Shown here piece after piece: positions 18,521-27,828 of a stretch of 64,000 nt of DNA (positions are counted from its first letter, which is position 1; each line of letters starts with the position of its first letter). Position numbers and translations under genes: made by a program. The stretch lies in the NCBI RefSeq assembly GCF_006542425.1, contig NZ_VFID01000011.1, positions 250,001 to 314,000 on the forward strand. Reading direction: 5' to 3'. The notes under the pieces were generated by a model that saw only the letters and a list, made by a program, of their open reading frames with translations, did not search any database and had not been told where the DNA came from. This DNA is from Pseudoxanthomonas sp. z9 (lineage in GTDB: Bacteria; Pseudomonadota; Gammaproteobacteria; Xanthomonadales; Xanthomonadaceae).

Positions 18521-20704
18521 TCAGTAGAGATCCAGCGGATCCACGTCCAGCGACCAGCGCACCCGGCGCGCTTCAGGCAGCGCGTGCAGCAGCGGAATGA
18601 CGGCATCGAGCAGGCGATGCAGCAGGCGTCGCTCGGGGGAGGACAGCACCAGTTGCATGCGGTGATAGCCGGCGCGTCGCGGCATCGGCGCCGGCAAGGG
18701 GCCGTGCAGTTCCAGCTTCGGATCGTGTTCGCGCAACCGTTGCCGCGCGGCCAGCAGGAACGCCTGCGCCGCGTCGACCTGCTGGGCTTCCGCGCGCAAC
18801 AGCGCGAGATGGGCGAAAGGAGGAAAGCCGGCGGCTTCGCGCTGTACCAGCTCGACATCGGCGAAGGCGTGGTAGCCGCCCTGGATGAGCGTGTTGAGCA
18901 GCGGGTGATCCGGATGGTGGGTCTGCAACCAGACCTCGCCGGGCTTGTCCGCGCGTCCGGCGCGTCCGGCGACCTGGATGAGTTGCTGCGCCAGGCGCTC
19001 GCCGGCGCGGAAGTCGGCGGAGAACAGGCCTTCGTCGATGCCCACCACCGCGACCAGGGTCAGGTGCGGCAGGTCATGGCCCTTGGCGAGGATCTGGGTG
19101 CCGACGAGGATGCCGGGCCGGTCGCCGAGCGTGTCCAGATGCTTCGCCAGTGCGTCCCGGCGCTGGGTGGTGCTGCGATCGATGCGCAGTACCGGTACCT
19201 CGGGAAAGGCGCCGACCAGATGCTCCTCCAGCCGTTCGGTGCCGATACCCTGCGGTTGCAGGGCCAGTCCGCCGCAGTCCGGGCAGGCCAGCGGCACCGG
19301 CTGGCGCGCGCCGCAATGGTGGCATTGCAGCCGGCGTCCGCCGGCGTGCACCGTCATCGAGGCGTCGCAGCGTTTGCAGTGCGCGCTCCAGCCACAGTCG
19401 TGGCACAGCAGCACCGGCGCGTAGCCGCGCCGGTTCTTGAACACCAGCACCTGGCCGCCGGCCTGCAACGCCTGGCGGATGGCCTGTTGCAGTTCCATCG
19501 ACAGGCCGGCCTCCAGCGCGCGCTTGCGCACGTCCAGCACGCGCACGCGTGGCGGTTGCGCTTCGCCCGCGCGCCGGCGCAGGCGCAGGTGCCGGTAACG
19601 GCCGCTGCGGGCGTTGTGCAGGGTTTCCAACGACGGCGTGGCGCTGCCCAGGATGATCGGCACGTCCAGCGCCTTGGCCCGCACCAAAGCGAAATCGCGG
19701 GCGTGGTAGCGGATGCCGTCCTGCTGCTTGTAGCTGCCGTCGTGTTCTTCGTCGACGATGATCAGGCCTGCTTCCGGCAACGGCGTGAACACCGCCGAGC
19801 GGGTTCCCACAACCACCCGGGCCTCGCCGCGCGCGCAGGCGCCCCAGGTGCGCGCCCGCTCGTTGTCATTGAGGCCGGAGTGCAGCACGTGCACCGGCAC
19901 GCCCAAGCGGGTGCGGAAGCGCGCCAGCGTCTGCGGGGTCAGGCCGATCTCGGGCACCAGCACCAGCGCCTGTCGGCCGCGCGCCAGGCAATCGGCGATC
20001 GCGCCCAGGTAGACCTCGGTCTTGCCGCTGCCGGTGACGCCGTCGAGCAGGAACGGGCTGAAGCCGTTGGCCTCGGCCAGCGCGTCGGCCGCCTGTTGCT
20101 GTTCTTCGTTGAGGGTGGGGCCGGGACGGGGCGTGGCTTCGCTGACGCCGGGCGGGGCCGGAATCCGTTCGGCGAGCTCCCGCCCGGCCAGGGTGCGGGC
20201 CGCATCGCGCCACTGCGCCATGCGGACGGCTAGCTGGTCCTCCGGCTGCGGTCCGGTGGACAGCCATTCGGCGAGCTGGCGCGGACGGCTGCCCGCGCGC
20301 AGACGCGGCAGGGCGGCGAGGCCGGCTTCGGTCAATCGCCACTGCCAGGCCTGTTCGGCGGCGGGCACCGGTTCGCCCTGGCGCAGGGGCGCCGGCAGGG
20401 CGGTGGCGAACACCTCGCCCAGCGGCGCGTGCGTGTAGCGCGCCAGCCAGCGCAGCGAGTCCAGGAGTTCGCCATGCAGCAGCGGGGCGGCATCCAGCCA
20501 TGCGTGGGCCGCCTTCAGTTCGACCGTCTCTTCGGCCGGTCCGGTCTCGGCCACCCAGCCCACCAGTTCGCGGCTGCCGAAGGGCACGCGCACACGTCGG
20601 CCCACGTCCGTGGCCGAAACCGTCGAGTCCGCCGGCGGGCGATAGTCGAACAGTCGGGGCAGCGGAACGGGCAGGGCGACGCGGAGAATTGCGGGCGACG
20701 GCAT
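18521..20704 (-). CDS. priA: Primosomal replication protein N' (3'-5' DNA helicase)
   Basis: A 727-residue replication-restart helicase that reloads the replisome at stalled forks. The N-terminal 3'-DNA-binding domain (PLPRLFDYRPP, then RVRVPFGSRELVGWV) precedes the superfamily 2 helicase core: Walker A GVTGSGKTEVY, Walker B DEEHD, GSATPS, and ILVGTQILAKGHDLP with QVAGRAGR (motifs V and VI). Between the lobes are eight zinc-binding cysteines (CHDCGWSAHCKRCDA, then CHHCG and CPDCGG). Length is normal for PriA. It is transcribed away from an AT-rich gap that contains two perfect DnaA boxes. Confidence 0.97.
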   Translation of the reverse strand: MPSPAILRVALPVPLPRLFDYRPPADSTVSATDVGRRVRVPFGSRELVGWVAETGPAEETVELKAAHAWLDAAPLLHGELLDSLRWLARYTHAPLGEVFATALPAPLRQGEPVPAAEQAWQWRLTEAGLAALPRLRAGSRPRQLAEWLSTGPQPEDQLAVRMAQWRDAARTLAGRELAERIPAPPGVSEATPRPGPTLNEEQQQAADALAEANGFSPFLLDGVTGSGKTEVYLGAIADCLARGRQALVLVPEIGLTPQTLARFRTRLGVPVHVLHSGLNDNERARTWGACARGEARVVVGTRSAVFTPLPEAGLIIVDEEHDGSYKQQDGIRYHARDFALVRAKALDVPIILGSATPSLETLHNARSGRYRHLRLRRRAGEAQPPRVRVLDVRKRALEAGLSMELQQAIRQALQAGGQVLVFKNRRGYAPVLLCHDCGWSAHCKRCDASMTVHAGGRRLQCHHCGARQPVPLACPDCGGLALQPQGIGTERLEEHLVGAFPEVPVLRIDRSTTQRRDALAKHLDTLGDRPGILVGTQILAKGHDLPHLTLVAVVGIDEGLFSADFRAGERLAQQLIQVAGRAGRADKPGEVWLQTHHPDHPLLNTLIQGGYHAFADVELVQREAAGFPPFAHLALLRAEAQQVDAAQAFLLAARQRLREHDPKLELHGPLPAPMPRRAGYHRMQLVLSSPERRLLHRLLDAVIPLLHALPEARRVRWSLDVDPLDLY

Positions 20705-21145
20705 CTCCGCAGTTTAGCGAGCCGGTCAAGCACTGCGGGTCGGATGGGGTTGCGGGATCAATCTGTCAAAAAAATGACGAAGTTCACGCAAGTGCGTGTG
20801 AGTCAAAGAGATTCCGGCTTATCCACACGAGCTGTGGATAAATCTGTGCATGTCGCCATTGCTCCACGCGCCGATGACCCATTTTCGGGCCTCGGCCGGT
20901 GTTTGGTGAAAAAAACGCCAACGCAACTTTTCTTTTTATAATCATCAACTTAATTGTGAAACCAAGTTGAAATGTGACGGCTGGCCACCCTCCGCTGGAG
21001 CGACATGACATTCGCGTGACCGCTGTGCACAACGCAAATTGGCGAAAGCCTTGCGGCGCTTGGGAGAGCAGGATTCCAAGCGGTGTCAAGCGTCCGGAAT
21101 CACCTTCCTGGCCGCTATGATTCGCGGCGATGAGCCCGCGATTCC
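20705..21145. other. AT-rich intergenic region between priA and a divergent operon
   Basis: This 441-base gap is markedly more AT-rich than its surroundings, especially 20765-20780 and 20900-20970 (poly-A tract, TTTTCTTTTTATAATCATC). It holds a perfect inverted pair of DnaA boxes at 20819-20841. A TATAAT at 20937-20942 could be a -10 for the rightward operon, but no good -35 sits 16-18 bases upstream. No reading frame here looks coding. Confidence 0.6.
20819..20841. promoter_or_regulatory. Inverted pair of perfect DnaA boxes
   Basis: TTATCCACA at 20819-20827 and its reverse complement TGTGGATAA at 20833-20841 are separated by five bases. Both match the strict 9-base DnaA consensus TTATCCACA. 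They lie about 115 bases upstream of the priA start codon. They could mediate DnaA control of priA or of the divergent operon, or be a DnaA-titrating site. Confidence 0.65.
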
Positions 21146-22177
21146 ATGACTGATCCATCGCCGTCCGCCGCCCCGGCCCCCGCCGCCCTGGCGGCCTTCC
21201 TGCGGGGCGTCGAACGCCGCGCCGCGCTGTTCGCACAGCTCCAGTGCGGCGACGCGGAGCACGGCGATGCCGCACTCGCCGCGGCGATGCGGGCATTCGT
21301 CGGGCAGGCGCCGTCCCAGCCCATGGCCGACTGGCCGCGTGGCTTCTGGCAGAAGATGATGGCGTCGCCGGCCCTGCATCGTCCGCCCGCAGGCGCGCGC
21401 TGGCCGGGCGCCATGGCCCATCTGGCCGCGCTGACTCCCGAGGATCGCCAGGCGCTGTTGAGCCGGTTGGCGGCCGGTTTGCCCGAGGACGAGGCGGTGG
21501 AAGTGCTGGGCGTGGACATGACCCGTTACCGTGCCGCGCTGGCGGCGGCCTGCCCCACCGACGCCGTCGGCCAGCCCGACGCCGCCGGCTGGCGGGCGCT
21601 GGCCGAGGCCATCCAGCAACAGATGCGGGACCTCCCTCCCGAGCGTCTGGCCCGGCTGGCGCGATTGCGCGAAGCCGCGCTCAGGCCCGAGGCGCCCGCT
21701 CGGTTTCCGCGACCCGAAACGCAGGCATCGGTGGCACCGGCAACCCGGGCTCCTGCCGTTGCCGCGGGATCTGCCGGGGGCCGCTGGCGGCGCTGGGCGG
21801 TGATCGCGATCGTGCTGACCTGCGCCGGCGGGCTGGCGCTGACCTTCTTCGATCCGGGAGGCCTGTTCGGACGAGGCGGCGATTCGCTGGAAGAGGCTGG
21901 CCGCGCCGGCCTTGGACTGGCCGAGGAACCGGATATCGAGCAGGAAGTGCTGCCGCCCGCCGAAGCCGCCGCGGCAACGGTGGCGGCCGACCAGGCCCTG
22001 GCGCTGCATCCGGATCTGGATCTGCTGCTGGATCCGGACAGCGAAACGCTGTCGAACGACGCGGCCTTCTATGCGTGGTACCTGGCCGGAACCCGCCAGC
22101 CACTGCCCGCCGGAAAAGCGGCGGATGGCGCCGTTGAAGCCGGTGCCCAGGAGGAAGGCCGTGACACGACGTTCTGA
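21146..22177 (+). CDS. Sigma-factor-like membrane protein of unknown function
   Basis: A 343-residue protein. The N-terminal half recalls a degenerate ECF sigma factor: FLRGVERRAALFAQLQCGD then AAMRAFVGQAPSQPMADWPRGFWQKMM resembles region 2, and LTPEDRQALLSRLAAGLPEDEAVEVLGVDM resembles region 4. A basic segment (GGRWRRW) leads into one transmembrane helix near residues 213-232 (AVIAIVLTCAGGLALTFF), then an acidic tail. This could be a membrane-held sigma or anti-sigma-like regulator. The resemblance is by eye and DNA-binding ability is doubtful. The stop overlaps the next gene by 17 bases. No strong ribosome-binding site precedes the ATG. Confidence 0.6.
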   Translation: MTDPSPSAAPAPAALAAFLRGVERRAALFAQLQCGDAEHGDAALAAAMRAFVGQAPSQPMADWPRGFWQKMMASPALHRPPAGARWPGAMAHLAALTPEDRQALLSRLAAGLPEDEAVEVLGVDMTRYRAALAAACPTDAVGQPDAAGWRALAEAIQQQMRDLPPERLARLARLREAALRPEAPARFPRPETQASVAPATRAPAVAAGSAGGRWRRWAVIAIVLTCAGGLALTFFDPGGLFGRGGDSLEEAGRAGLGLAEEPDIEQEVLPPAEAAAATVAADQALALHPDLDLLLDPDSETLSNDAAFYAWYLAGTRQPLPAGKAADGAVEAGAQEEGRDTTF

Positions 22178-22766
22178 TCGCCGCGCGACGCTGCTGGCGC
22201 TACTGGTGGCGGGCACGGCCTGGTGCGGCCATGCGCAATCGCCGTCGACGGAAACACGGCTGGCGGAACGGCAGGCGCGCTGGTCCGCGCTCGCACCCGA
22301 GCAACGCGCCCAGGCCGCCACGCGCGCGCAGGCCTGGGACGGGCTGGCGCCGATGGAGCGTGAACGCCAGCGGGCACGCTACCTGGCCTGGCGCGCGCTG
22401 GACGAAACGCAGCGCGCGCAACTGCGCGCGGCCGCGCAGGCATTCTCCGCCCTGCCGGCGGAAGAACAGGCACGCCTGCGCACGCTCTACGACAGCCAGG
22501 ACACCCTGCAGCAGCGGGGCTGGGCACTGGGACCGGAACTGGGCGCGGACTGGCCGCGTCTGCAGCCGCTGTTCGCCTACGTGCCGGCGGCCGAGCGCGA
22601 TGCGCTGCTGGCGTTGCTGCGGCAACTGGACGCGACCCAACGCGACGATCTGGCGGCGCTGGCGCAGCGCATCCCGCCACAGGAGCGCGCCGCGTTCCGG
22701 CAAGCCTTGCTGCGGGTGGAGCCGGCGCGTCGAGGCGACTGGCTGCACCGGCGCCGCAATCAGTAG
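22161..22766 (+). CDS. DUF3106 family exported protein
   Basis: A 201-residue protein starting at GTG 22161, with AGGAGG five bases upstream inside the end of the preceding gene, which implies translational coupling. A signal peptide (LLALLVAGTAWCGHAQS) precedes repeated helical motifs typical of DUF3106: RWSALAPEQRAQAATRAQAWDGL, then MERERQRARYLAWRAL, then FSALPAEEQARLRTLY. Such proteins have no known function; they are often encoded beside sigma-like and small membrane proteins. The C terminus is basic (RRGDWLHRRRNQ). It is predicted periplasmic. Confidence 0.8.
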   Translation: MTRRSDRRATLLALLVAGTAWCGHAQSPSTETRLAERQARWSALAPEQRAQAATRAQAWDGLAPMERERQRARYLAWRALDETQRAQLRAAAQAFSALPAEEQARLRTLYDSQDTLQQRGWALGPELGADWPRLQPLFAYVPAAERDALLALLRQLDATQRDDLAALAQRIPPQERAAFRQALLRVEPARRGDWLHRRRNQ

Positions 22767-22784
22767 CGCCTTGCGCGGCGCGAC

Positions 22785-23099
22785 TCAGTAGCGGGCGGCG
22801 ACGGCGAGAATCCGCCGGCTCGCGCGCACCTGTTCGCCGAAACGGGCAATGCCTTCGGCCCGCATGCGCGGCGCGTGATCGCGCAGGTAGGCATCGAGCG
22901 AGGCATGATCGGCCAGTCGATAGCGCACGCAGCGCGCCACCCATCCGGACTCGGCGGGCGGATCCCGCCGATCCAGGATTTCCGCTTCCAGGAACCCCGC
23001 GAAACCGAGCATCTCGCGGACGTGCGCGTCCAGCCAGCGCGCGTGGGCCTCGGCGATGTCCACGTCGATGGCGAGATCGACTTCGTAGATGATCGTCAT
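22785..23099 (-). CDS. DUF4286 family protein
   Basis: A 104-residue soluble protein beginning MTIIYEVDLAIDVDIAEAHARWLDAHVREML, characteristic of DUF4286, with a ferredoxin-like or dimeric alpha-beta barrel appearance. Function is unknown. The ATG overlaps the stop of the upstream DUF3667 gene (ATGA), so they form a translationally coupled pair on the minus strand. It closes 18 bases from the end of the convergent DUF3106 gene. Confidence 0.82.
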   Translation of the reverse strand: MTIIYEVDLAIDVDIAEAHARWLDAHVREMLGFAGFLEAEILDRRDPPAESGWVARCVRYRLADHASLDAYLRDHAPRMRAEGIARFGEQVRASRRILAVAARY

Positions 23100-24331
23100 G
23101 CGTTGATGAAGCTGGTGAGCAGGACGAACGTCGCCGCGAAACTCACCAGGAACAGGTAGACCATGCCGACGGCCAGGTACTTCAGCACGGTCAGCCACCA
23201 TGCCTGTCCATAGACCCGCTTCTGCATCAGCAACAGGTAGATCGGCATCCACCACCACAGCACGAACTGCAGCAAGCCGGTGACGCTGGAGAACCAGCCG
23301 GCATGCGGGGTGATCCATTCGTCCAGCGCCATCAGCACGAAGATGCCGAGCAGCGCCAGGCACAGCCACGCATGGCTGTAGAGGGCGACGACCAGATGTT
23401 CCAGGTACAGCCGGCCCGAACCGAGATAGGCGATCTTGAGGAACACCGCGAAGATCGGGACCATGAAGAACAGCGCGGTGGGAATGGATTTGAGCCCGGC
23501 GTTCTTGAACAGCTCCGGATCCTTCTGGAAGCGCTCCCAGTTCTCTTCCGCGCGCTGCGCCTTCTTCTTCAGCCAGCGGTCGAGAAAACCCTTGGGTTCG
23601 GCCTGCGTCGCTTGATCCCTGTCCGCGACAGTGGACGAGGGAGAGGCCGCGGACTGGGCGTCCCCGGTGGAGGAATCGGGCGTGAGCCGGATGCCCGGCG
23701 GTGCGTCCGAGGGCGCGTCGGTCACCTCCGGTGCCGGCGTGGCGGCGGGTCCGGTGGCCTCCAGGGGCTGCTGTAGCGAAGGGTGGGTGGGATCCAGTTC
23801 GGCGATGCGTTCCCGCGCCTGTTCGCGCAGTGCCTTGATGCTGCGATCGAAACCGATGCTGGCACCGGGGATGTCGCCGACCGCCGCCTTGCCTTCGAGC
23901 AGCCCGCGGATGGCTTCGTCGCGCTGGCGTTCGACTTCGGCGACGGTCGTCGCTTCCTCGAAATTGCCCTTGACCACCGCGTCCGACGAGGGCTCGCCGA
24001 TATGCACGGCGAACTGGGCGATGAAGAAGGTCAGCACGCTGACGATCACGAACAGCCGCAGCGGAGCGACGTAAGGGGCGCGATGCCCGGACAGGTAGGC
24101 GTTGGCCAGGCGACCCGGCGTGCACAGCGCGCGCAGGGTGCGGAAGATGCGTCCGTCCAGATGCCAGAAGGATTCGAACACTTCCTCGATGGCGTGGCCG
24201 GCATGCCGCAGCGGATTGTGCGATGTCTGCCCGCAGTGATGGCAGAACTCGCCCTGCAACGGCGTGTCGCAGTTTTCGCAAGTGGCGGGTGCGTGGTCGT
24301 CTTGACGCAAGGCGTCGGTCTGGCTGCTCAT
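23096..24331 (-). CDS. DUF3667 family membrane protein with N-terminal zinc ribbon
   Basis: A 411-residue protein. Residues 18-36 form a zinc ribbon (CENCDTPLQGEFCHHCGQ). FESFWHLDGRIFRTLRALCTPGRLANAYLSGHRAPYVAPLRLFV is the DUF3667 signature leading into the first helix. A long charged/proline-rich periplasmic or cytoplasmic loop separates it from four to five C-terminal transmembrane helices. The family has no assigned function. The start at 24331 is chosen because homologues begin just before the zinc ribbon; AGGGGAAG lies somewhat far upstream. It is divergent from the MATE gene across a 100-base gap. Confidence 0.85.
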   Translation of the reverse strand: MSSQTDALRQDDHAPATCENCDTPLQGEFCHHCGQTSHNPLRHAGHAIEEVFESFWHLDGRIFRTLRALCTPGRLANAYLSGHRAPYVAPLRLFVIVSVLTFFIAQFAVHIGEPSSDAVVKGNFEEATTVAEVERQRDEAIRGLLEGKAAVGDIPGASIGFDRSIKALREQARERIAELDPTHPSLQQPLEATGPAATPAPEVTDAPSDAPPGIRLTPDSSTGDAQSAASPSSTVADRDQATQAEPKGFLDRWLKKKAQRAEENWERFQKDPELFKNAGLKSIPTALFFMVPIFAVFLKIAYLGSGRLYLEHLVVALYSHAWLCLALLGIFVLMALDEWITPHAGWFSSVTGLLQFVLWWWMPIYLLLMQKRVYGQAWWLTVLKYLAVGMVYLFLVSFAATFVLLTSFINA

Positions 24332-24431
24332 CTGCGGTTGTGCTTCCCCTGGCGCGAGCGGGTAAGATACCGGCCTCCCGTGACCCGGTGCCAGCGCGCG
24401 ACCGCGCGACCGTAGTCCGGCGGTCTCCCCC

Positions 24432-25799
24432 ATGTCCTCCACCGTCTCCCATTCGCCGCGTTTCGGCGATGAGGTCCGCGCTTCCGCGAAACTTGCCCTG
24501 CCGCTGGTGCTGGGCCATGTCTCCACCGGCCTCATCGGCTTCGTCGACAACGTCATCGCCGGACACCACGGCACCCAGACCCTGGCCTCGGTCACGGTCG
24601 GCACGGCGCTGTTGTGGCTGCCGATGATGGTGCCGATCGGCACGCTCATCTCGCTTACCGCATCGGTGTCGGAGTTGGACGGCGCGAATCGCCGCGATGA
24701 GATCGGACCGCTGTTCCGCCAGGCGCTTTGGCTGTCGCTGGGCCTGGGCCTGCTGATGTTCGGCTTCCTGACCGTGGCGCCCTATGCGCTGGGCGCGTTC
24801 GGGATCGCCCCCGACATCATTCCCGGCGCGACCGGCTTCCTGCACGCGATCCGCTGGGGCGTGCCGGCACTGACCTTCTACTTCTGCATGCGCTACCTGA
24901 GCGAGGGCATGCACTGGACCCTGCCGACCATGCTGCTGGGCTTCGGCGGCCTGCTGGTGCTGGGACCGGTCGGTTACGTGCTGACCTTCGGCAAGTTCGG
25001 CCTGCCGGAGATGGGCGCGGCCGGGCTCGGCACCGCCTCGGCGATCACGATGTGGATACAGGCGACTTGCTTCGCGTTGTACCTGTGGCATTCGCGCCGC
25101 TTCGCCCATCTGAAACTGTTCAGCCACTTCGAGCCGCCGCGCTGGGCCGCGATCGGGCAACTGCTCCGGACCGGCCTGCCGATCGGGATCACCGTGCTGA
25201 TGGAGGGCAGCCTGTTCATCGTGACCGCGCTGCTGATCGCCCGGCTGGGCGCGGTGTCCGCCGCGGCGCACCAGATCGCCATCAATGTCGCCGCGCTGTG
25301 CTTCATGGTGCCGATGGGCGTGGCCGAGGCCACCACCGTACGGGTGGGCCATGCGCTGGGCGCCGGCGATCCGGCCGGCATCCGCCGGGCCGCGCATGCC
25401 GGTTATGCGATCGTGCTGTGCACCCAGGCGCTGTCGGCGCTGGTGCTCCTGTTCGGCCACGACGCGGTGGTGTCCCTGTACACCCAGGACCTGGCGGTGG
25501 CCGCCCTGGCCGGCACGTTGTTGCTGTACGCGGCGGCCTTCCAGTTCCCGGACGGCATCCAGGTGCTCTCGGCCGGCGCGCTGCGCGGGTTGAAGGACAC
25601 CCGCGCGCCGATGTGGCTGGCGATGTTCTCCTACTGGGGCCTGGGCATGCCGCTGGGTGCCGGTTTCGGGCTGTGGCTGGGTTGGGGTCCGCAGGGCATG
25701 TGGCTGGGCCTGATCATGGGCCTTACCGCCGCCGCCATCAGCCTGGGCTGGCGCTTCAACCGCAGCAGCCGGCGCCTGCTGGCAGCGGACGCGACCTGA
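24432..25799 (+). CDS. MATE family multidrug efflux transporter
   Basis: A 455-residue inner-membrane protein with twelve hydrophobic helices in two six-helix halves, typical of NorM/MdtK-type sodium- or proton-coupled exporters. Diagnostic segments are LPLVLGHVSTGLIGFVDNVIAG in the first helix region and AAAHQIAINVAALCFMVPMGVAEATTVRVGHALGAGD in the second half. It is preceded by TTGTGC and TAAGAT (24338-24368, 19-base spacing) as a possible promoter. Substrate range cannot be deduced. Confidence 0.92.
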   Translation: MSSTVSHSPRFGDEVRASAKLALPLVLGHVSTGLIGFVDNVIAGHHGTQTLASVTVGTALLWLPMMVPIGTLISLTASVSELDGANRRDEIGPLFRQALWLSLGLGLLMFGFLTVAPYALGAFGIAPDIIPGATGFLHAIRWGVPALTFYFCMRYLSEGMHWTLPTMLLGFGGLLVLGPVGYVLTFGKFGLPEMGAAGLGTASAITMWIQATCFALYLWHSRRFAHLKLFSHFEPPRWAAIGQLLRTGLPIGITVLMEGSLFIVTALLIARLGAVSAAAHQIAINVAALCFMVPMGVAEATTVRVGHALGAGDPAGIRRAAHAGYAIVLCTQALSALVLLFGHDAVVSLYTQDLAVAALAGTLLLYAAAFQFPDGIQVLSAGALRGLKDTRAPMWLAMFSYWGLGMPLGAGFGLWLGWGPQGMWLGLIMGLTAAAISLGWRFNRSSRRLLAADAT

Positions 25800-25889
25800 C
25801 TGACGTTGGCGCACGGTGACTAAAGGGGCATGCCGCCGCGGGGCCCGACCCGCTAAGCTGGCCCCAGGAATACCGGAGTCTCCACCCCC

Positions 25890-27803
25890 ATGAACCAACC
25901 GCCTCCCGCCCGCGGACCCGTCGCCACCTTCTTCTTTGGCGCCTGGAACGTGGTGAATTTCGCCCGCAAGCTGTTCCTGAACGTGCTGTTCTTCGGCTTC
26001 CTGCTGTTCCTGATCATGTTCATGATCCTGTTGGCCGGTATCAGTTCGAGCAGCGCCGTGAAGCCGGTGATCGATCGCACCACCCTGGTGGTCGCGCCGG
26101 AAGGACGCCTGGTGGAGCAGTACAGCACCGACCCGGCGACCCGCGCGCTGGCCAAGCTGCTCAACGACAAGGACGCCGAGGAAATCCAGCTGCGCGATCT
26201 CGTGCGCGCGATTGACGCGGCGCGCGAGGACAAGAAGATCGAGCGCATGATGCTGCGCGTGGACAAGCTGCAGCCGACCGGCTACGCCTCGCTGCGCGAA
26301 GTGGCCGCGGCGCTGGAACGCTTCCGCGCCTCGGGCAAGCAGATCGTGGCGTTCGGCGAGAACCTGGGCCAGCACCAGTACCTGCTGGCGGCGCAGGCCA
26401 ACGAGGTCTACCTGGATCCGATGGGCGGGCTGCTGCTGGAAGGCCTGGGGCGCTATCGCCAGTACTTCCGCCAGGCGTTGCAGGAAAAGCTGGGCGTGGA
26501 CGTGCACGTGTTCCGGGTCGGCGAGTTCAAGTCCGCGGTCGAACCCTATGTGCTGGACGCCGCCTCGCCGGAATCCAAGGAAGCGGATCTGTTCTGGATG
26601 AACGACGTGTGGCAGCGCTACCTGGGCGACGTCGCCAAGGCACGCAAGCTGACGCCGCAGCAATTGGCCGCGGGCATCGACACGCTGCCGGAAGGCATCG
26701 CCGCCGCCGGCGGCGATCTGGCCAAGTTCGCCCTCCAGCAGAAGCTGGTGGACGGCCTGAAGACCCGCGAGGACGTTGAGAACCTGCTGATCGAACGCGG
26801 CGTGGCCGACGAGGATTCGGACACCGGTTTCCGCCAGGTCACCCTGGAGGGCTACCTCGCCCACCTGGACACGCAGCGCGCGGCCACGCTGGACAAGCGT
26901 CCTCAGATCGCGGTGGTGGTGGCCGAAGGCGAAATCACCGACGGCGAACAGCCGGCCGGCCGCATCGGCGGCGAATCGACCTCCGCGTTGCTGCGCGAAG
27001 CGCGCGACGACGAGGACGTGAAGGCGGTGGTGCTGCGCGTGGATTCCCCGGGCGGCGGCGTGTTCGCGTCCGAGCAGATCCGCCGCGAAGTCGCTGCGCT
27101 GAAGGCCGCGGGCAAGCCGGTAGTGGTGTCGATGGGCGATCTGGCCGCCTCCGGCGGTTACTGGATCTCGATGAACGCCGATCGCATCTACGCCGACCCG
27201 TCGACGATCACCGGCTCCATCGGCATCTTCGGCATGATTCCGACCGTGCCGCGCACGCTGGAGAAGATCGGCGTGCATACGGACGGCGTGGGCACCACGC
27301 GCTTCGCCGGCGCGTTCGACATCACCCGTCCGCTGGATCCGGCCGTCGGCCAGGTGATCCAGTCGATCATCAACAAGGGCTACGCGGATTTCACCGGCAA
27401 GGTCGCCGACGCGCGCAAGAAGCCGGTCGAGGCGGTGGACGAAGTCGCCCGCGGCCGCGTCTGGAGTGGTGCGCAGGCCAAGGAGCGCGGCCTGGTCGAC
27501 GAACTCGGCGGCATGCAGGCGGCAACCGACTACGCCGCGCAGCTGGCCAAGCTCGGCGCTGCCGACAAGTACCGCGTTCGCTACATCGAACAGAACGCTT
27601 CGCCGTTTGCCCAGTTCATGGGCCGGATGGCGGGAAGCCGTATCGGTGCGTTGTGGCTGAAGGATTCCGACATCGCCCGCGCGATGCTGGCGCAGCGCCT
27701 GCCGGAAGCCAACACGCAGTTGCGATTCGTCGAGGAAGCCCTGCAGGACCGCCAAGGCGGCGCGCCGGTCAAGGCGCTGGCGTATTGCTTCTGCGGATTC
27801 TGA
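25890..27803 (+). CDS. sppA: Signal peptide peptidase SppA, 67K type
   Basis: A 637-residue membrane-anchored serine/lysine protease that degrades cleaved signal peptides in the periplasm. An N-terminal transmembrane helix (LFLNVLFFGFLLFLIMFMILLAGI, about residues 30-52) is followed by tandem ClpP-like domains. The general-base lysine is in FRVGEFKSAVEPY and the nucleophilic serine is in MGDLAASGGYWIS. The C-terminal domain includes TITGSIGIFGMIPT and VARGRVWSGAQAKERGLVDELGG. Length matches the long E. coli-type enzyme. It is followed by an intrinsic terminator. Confidence 0.95.
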   Translation: MNQPPPARGPVATFFFGAWNVVNFARKLFLNVLFFGFLLFLIMFMILLAGISSSSAVKPVIDRTTLVVAPEGRLVEQYSTDPATRALAKLLNDKDAEEIQLRDLVRAIDAAREDKKIERMMLRVDKLQPTGYASLREVAAALERFRASGKQIVAFGENLGQHQYLLAAQANEVYLDPMGGLLLEGLGRYRQYFRQALQEKLGVDVHVFRVGEFKSAVEPYVLDAASPESKEADLFWMNDVWQRYLGDVAKARKLTPQQLAAGIDTLPEGIAAAGGDLAKFALQQKLVDGLKTREDVENLLIERGVADEDSDTGFRQVTLEGYLAHLDTQRAATLDKRPQIAVVVAEGEITDGEQPAGRIGGESTSALLREARDDEDVKAVVLRVDSPGGGVFASEQIRREVAALKAAGKPVVVSMGDLAASGGYWISMNADRIYADPSTITGSIGIFGMIPTVPRTLEKIGVHTDGVGTTRFAGAFDITRPLDPAVGQVIQSIINKGYADFTGKVADARKKPVEAVDEVARGRVWSGAQAKERGLVDELGGMQAATDYAAQLAKLGAADKYRVRYIEQNASPFAQFMGRMAGSRIGALWLKDSDIARAMLAQRLPEANTQLRFVEEALQDRQGGAPVKALAYCFCGF

Positions 27804-27828
27804 TCACGCGACGCGCGTCAGTGGCGGC

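Noticed and set aside
20705-21145. AT-rich region with DnaA boxes considered as the chromosomal origin
   Set aside because: Only two boxes are seen and no dnaA, dnaN, gyrB, rpmH or gidA-type neighbours are present. A secondary DnaA site is more likely.
22785-27755. A 1656-codon open frame on the minus strand
   Set aside because: Only its last 104 codons (DUF4286) are real. The rest runs antisense to MATE and SppA and is a by-product of high GC; the translation is histidine/arginine/glutamine-rich.
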